NCBI RefSeq assembly: GCF_042678185.1
Contig: NZ_JBHUDQ010000019.1
Source of the DNA: Ramlibacter ginsenosidimutans
GTDB lineage: Bacteria > Pseudomonadota > Gammaproteobacteria > Burkholderiales > Burkholderiaceae_C
Length of the DNA: 64,000 nt
Strand: one strand, 5' to 3'
Shown here: positions 62,858 through 64,000 of the stretch, one piece after another
How positions within the stretch are numbered: position 1 is the first letter of the stretch
Layout: each line of letters opens with the position of its first letter
The notes under the pieces: generated by a model
What the model saw: the letters and a program-made list of their open reading frames with translations, nothing else
Told to the model about the DNA's origin: nothing
The model's database searches: none
Translations under genes and position numbers: made by a program

Positions 62858-62884
62858 CAAGGGAGCGGCCCACCGGGCCCGTGC

Positions 62885-64000
62885 ATGTTCGCCACCGCAT
62901 TCCTGGACCTGCCGCCGCTCGAGGAAGCCGCCGGCAAGGTCATCCTGCCCGGCTCCAAGAGCATTTCCAACCGCGTGCTGCTGCTGGCGGCCCTGTCGGA
63001 AGGCACGACCGTCATCCACGACCTGCTGGAGTCGGATGACACGAAGGTCATGCTCGATGCGCTGAGGGCCTTGGGGTGCAGCGTGGTGCACAGTGGCCCT
63101 TCACTCGAGATCACGGGCTTCTCTCCTCCCCCCTCTGGGGGGAGGTCGGGTGGGGGGCGCTCGGCCCCGGAGGCGGAGCGCCCCCACCCCAGCCCTCCCC
63201 CAAAGGGGGAGGGAGCAAAGAGGCTCTTCCTCGGCAACGCCGGCACCGCCATGCGGCCCCTCACGGCCGCCCTCGCCCTGCTCGGCGGCGATTACGAAGT
63301 CTCCGGCATCGCGCGCATGCACGAGCGCCCTATCGGCGACCTGGTCGATGCCCTGCGCCAGCTCGGCTGCCGCATCGACTACCTCGGCAACGAGGGCTAC
63401 CCGCCGCTGCGCATCCACCCGGCCGACGCCCTGCAGCTCGCCGCGCCGATCTCCGTGCGCGGGGACGTCTCCAGCCAGTTCCTCACCGCGTTGCTCATGG
63501 CCCTGCCCCTCGTGGCCACGCAGGACATCGTCATCGAAGTGGTCGGCGACCTGATCTCCAAGCCGTACATCGAGATCACGCTGAACATGCTGCAGCGCTT
63601 CGGCATCGCCGTGCGCCGCGACGGCTGGCAGCGCTTCATCATCCCCGCCGGCAGCCGCTACCAGTCGCCGGGCGAGATCCACGTCGAGGCCGACGCCTCC
63701 TCGGCCAGCTACTTCGTGGCCCTGGGCGCGCTGGCCGCCGTCGACCAGCCGGTACGCATCGAAGGCGTGGGCGCGGACTCGATCCAGGGGGACATCCGCT
63801 TCCTTGACGCCGCCCAGGCCATGGGAGCGCAGGTCACCAGCGGCCCCAACTGGCTCGAAGTGAAGCGCGGCGCCTGGCCGCTGAAGGCGATCGACCTGGA
63901 CTGCAACCACATCCCCGACGCAGCGATGACGCTGGCGGTGATGGCGCTCTATGCCGACGGGATCAGCACGCTGCGCAACATCGCGAGCTGGCGCGTCAAG
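62885..64000 (+). CDS. aroA: EPSP synthase, 5' part, with in-frame palindromic insert
   Basis: The first 372 codons; the gene runs past the window end (typical length ~430). N-terminus LPGSKSISNRVLLLAALSEG and LFLGNAGTAMRPLTAAL are the shikimate/PEP-binding motifs. RPIGDLVDALRQLG, SSQFLTALLMALPL and DASSASYFVALGAL follow. Between residues 79 and 114 lies an unusual 34-residue Pro/Gly/Ser/Arg-rich segment, encoded by a palindromic repeat (63121-63225). The reading frame stays open through it, so the enzyme may still be made. Catalyses the sixth step of the shikimate pathway. Confidence 0.92.
   Translation, partial: MFATAFLDLPPLEEAAGKVILPGSKSISNRVLLLAALSEGTTVIHDLLESDDTKVMLDALRALGCSVVHSGPSLEITGFSPPPSGGRSGGGRSAPEAERPHPSPPPKGEGAKRLFLGNAGTAMRPLTAALALLGGDYEVSGIARMHERPIGDLVDALRQLGCRIDYLGNEGYPPLRIHPADALQLAAPISVRGDVSSQFLTALLMALPLVATQDIVIEVVGDLISKPYIEITLNMLQRFGIAVRRDGWQRFIIPAGSRYQSPGEIHVEADASSASYFVALGALAAVDQPVRIEGVGADSIQGDIRFLDAAQAMGAQVTSGPNWLEVKRGAWPLKAIDLDCNHIPDAAMTLAVMALYADGISTLRNIASWRVK
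63121..63225. repeat. Full-length C/G-run palindromic repeat inside aroA
   Basis: About 105 bases forming an imperfect inverted repeat. Left arm CTCCTCCCCCCTCTGGGGGG...GGTGGGGGGCGCTC; right arm GAGCGCCCCCACCCC...CCAAAGGGGGAGGGAGC. Each arm can itself fold, and the centre is GGCCCCGGAGGC. Right-arm partial copy at 52065-52104. Confidence 0.85.

Overview
The window is high-GC DNA from a betaproteobacterium, most likely order Burkholderiales and family Comamonadaceae (Ramlibacter/Variovorax-like). Evidence: the tmRNA tag reads ANDERFALAA; the housekeeping blocks ubiG-gph-ompA and gyrA-pheA-tyrA-aroA are in betaproteobacterial order; and the extracellular polysaccharide genes resemble the Methylobacillus-type epsA/E/F/G/L set. 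No replication, plasmid or phage genes were seen, so this is chromosomal sequence.

Layout. 1-6.0 kb: an EI24-type membrane protein, a UDP-glucuronate 4-epimerase-like enzyme, a YdcF protein, a creatininase-fold protein, a beta-propeller protein and an RsuA-type pseudouridine synthase. 6.1-17.6 kb (locus A, + strand): an EPS-associated MarR regulator, then a tightly packed polysaccharide operon with an APH-like kinase, Wzx flippase, Wzy/ligase, acyltransferase, four glycosyltransferases and an unusual nucleotidyltransferase-like/P-loop kinase fusion; base composition drops around the wzy and acyltransferase genes. 17.7-22.3 kb: an AraC regulator divergent from a QOR-MFS-DsbA-like operon (last gene frameshifted), and a low-complexity hypothetical protein.

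22.5-43.5 kb (locus B): a secreted GH5 enzyme; the divergent operon epsA - initiating phosphoglycosyltransferase - epsL - epsE - epsF - epsG - wecG-like; then a convergent operon of eight overlapping minus-strand genes (small anchored protein, Wzx, Wzy/ligase, two GT2, GT4, GMC oxidoreductase, NAD-epimerase) and an OafA/SGNH acyltransferase. Together these supply priming, chain assembly, flipping, polymerisation, length control and export of one polysaccharide; no exosortase gene is visible. 43.8-49.2 kb: three secreted lipoprotein glycosidases, a Tat-type GH5 plus a tandemly duplicated GH12 pair that shares terminators and an upstream tandem GTAGGA element.

49.7-64 kb: tmRNA, galE, a frameshifted YdcF gene, a large AsmA-like DUF748 protein, gph, ubiG, ompA, gyrA, pheA, tyrA and the 5' part of aroA, which runs off the window end. 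Two dispersed palindromic repeat families run through the window. One is a 32-bp element, often in inverted pairs. The other is a C/G-run palindrome, one copy of which lies in frame inside aroA.
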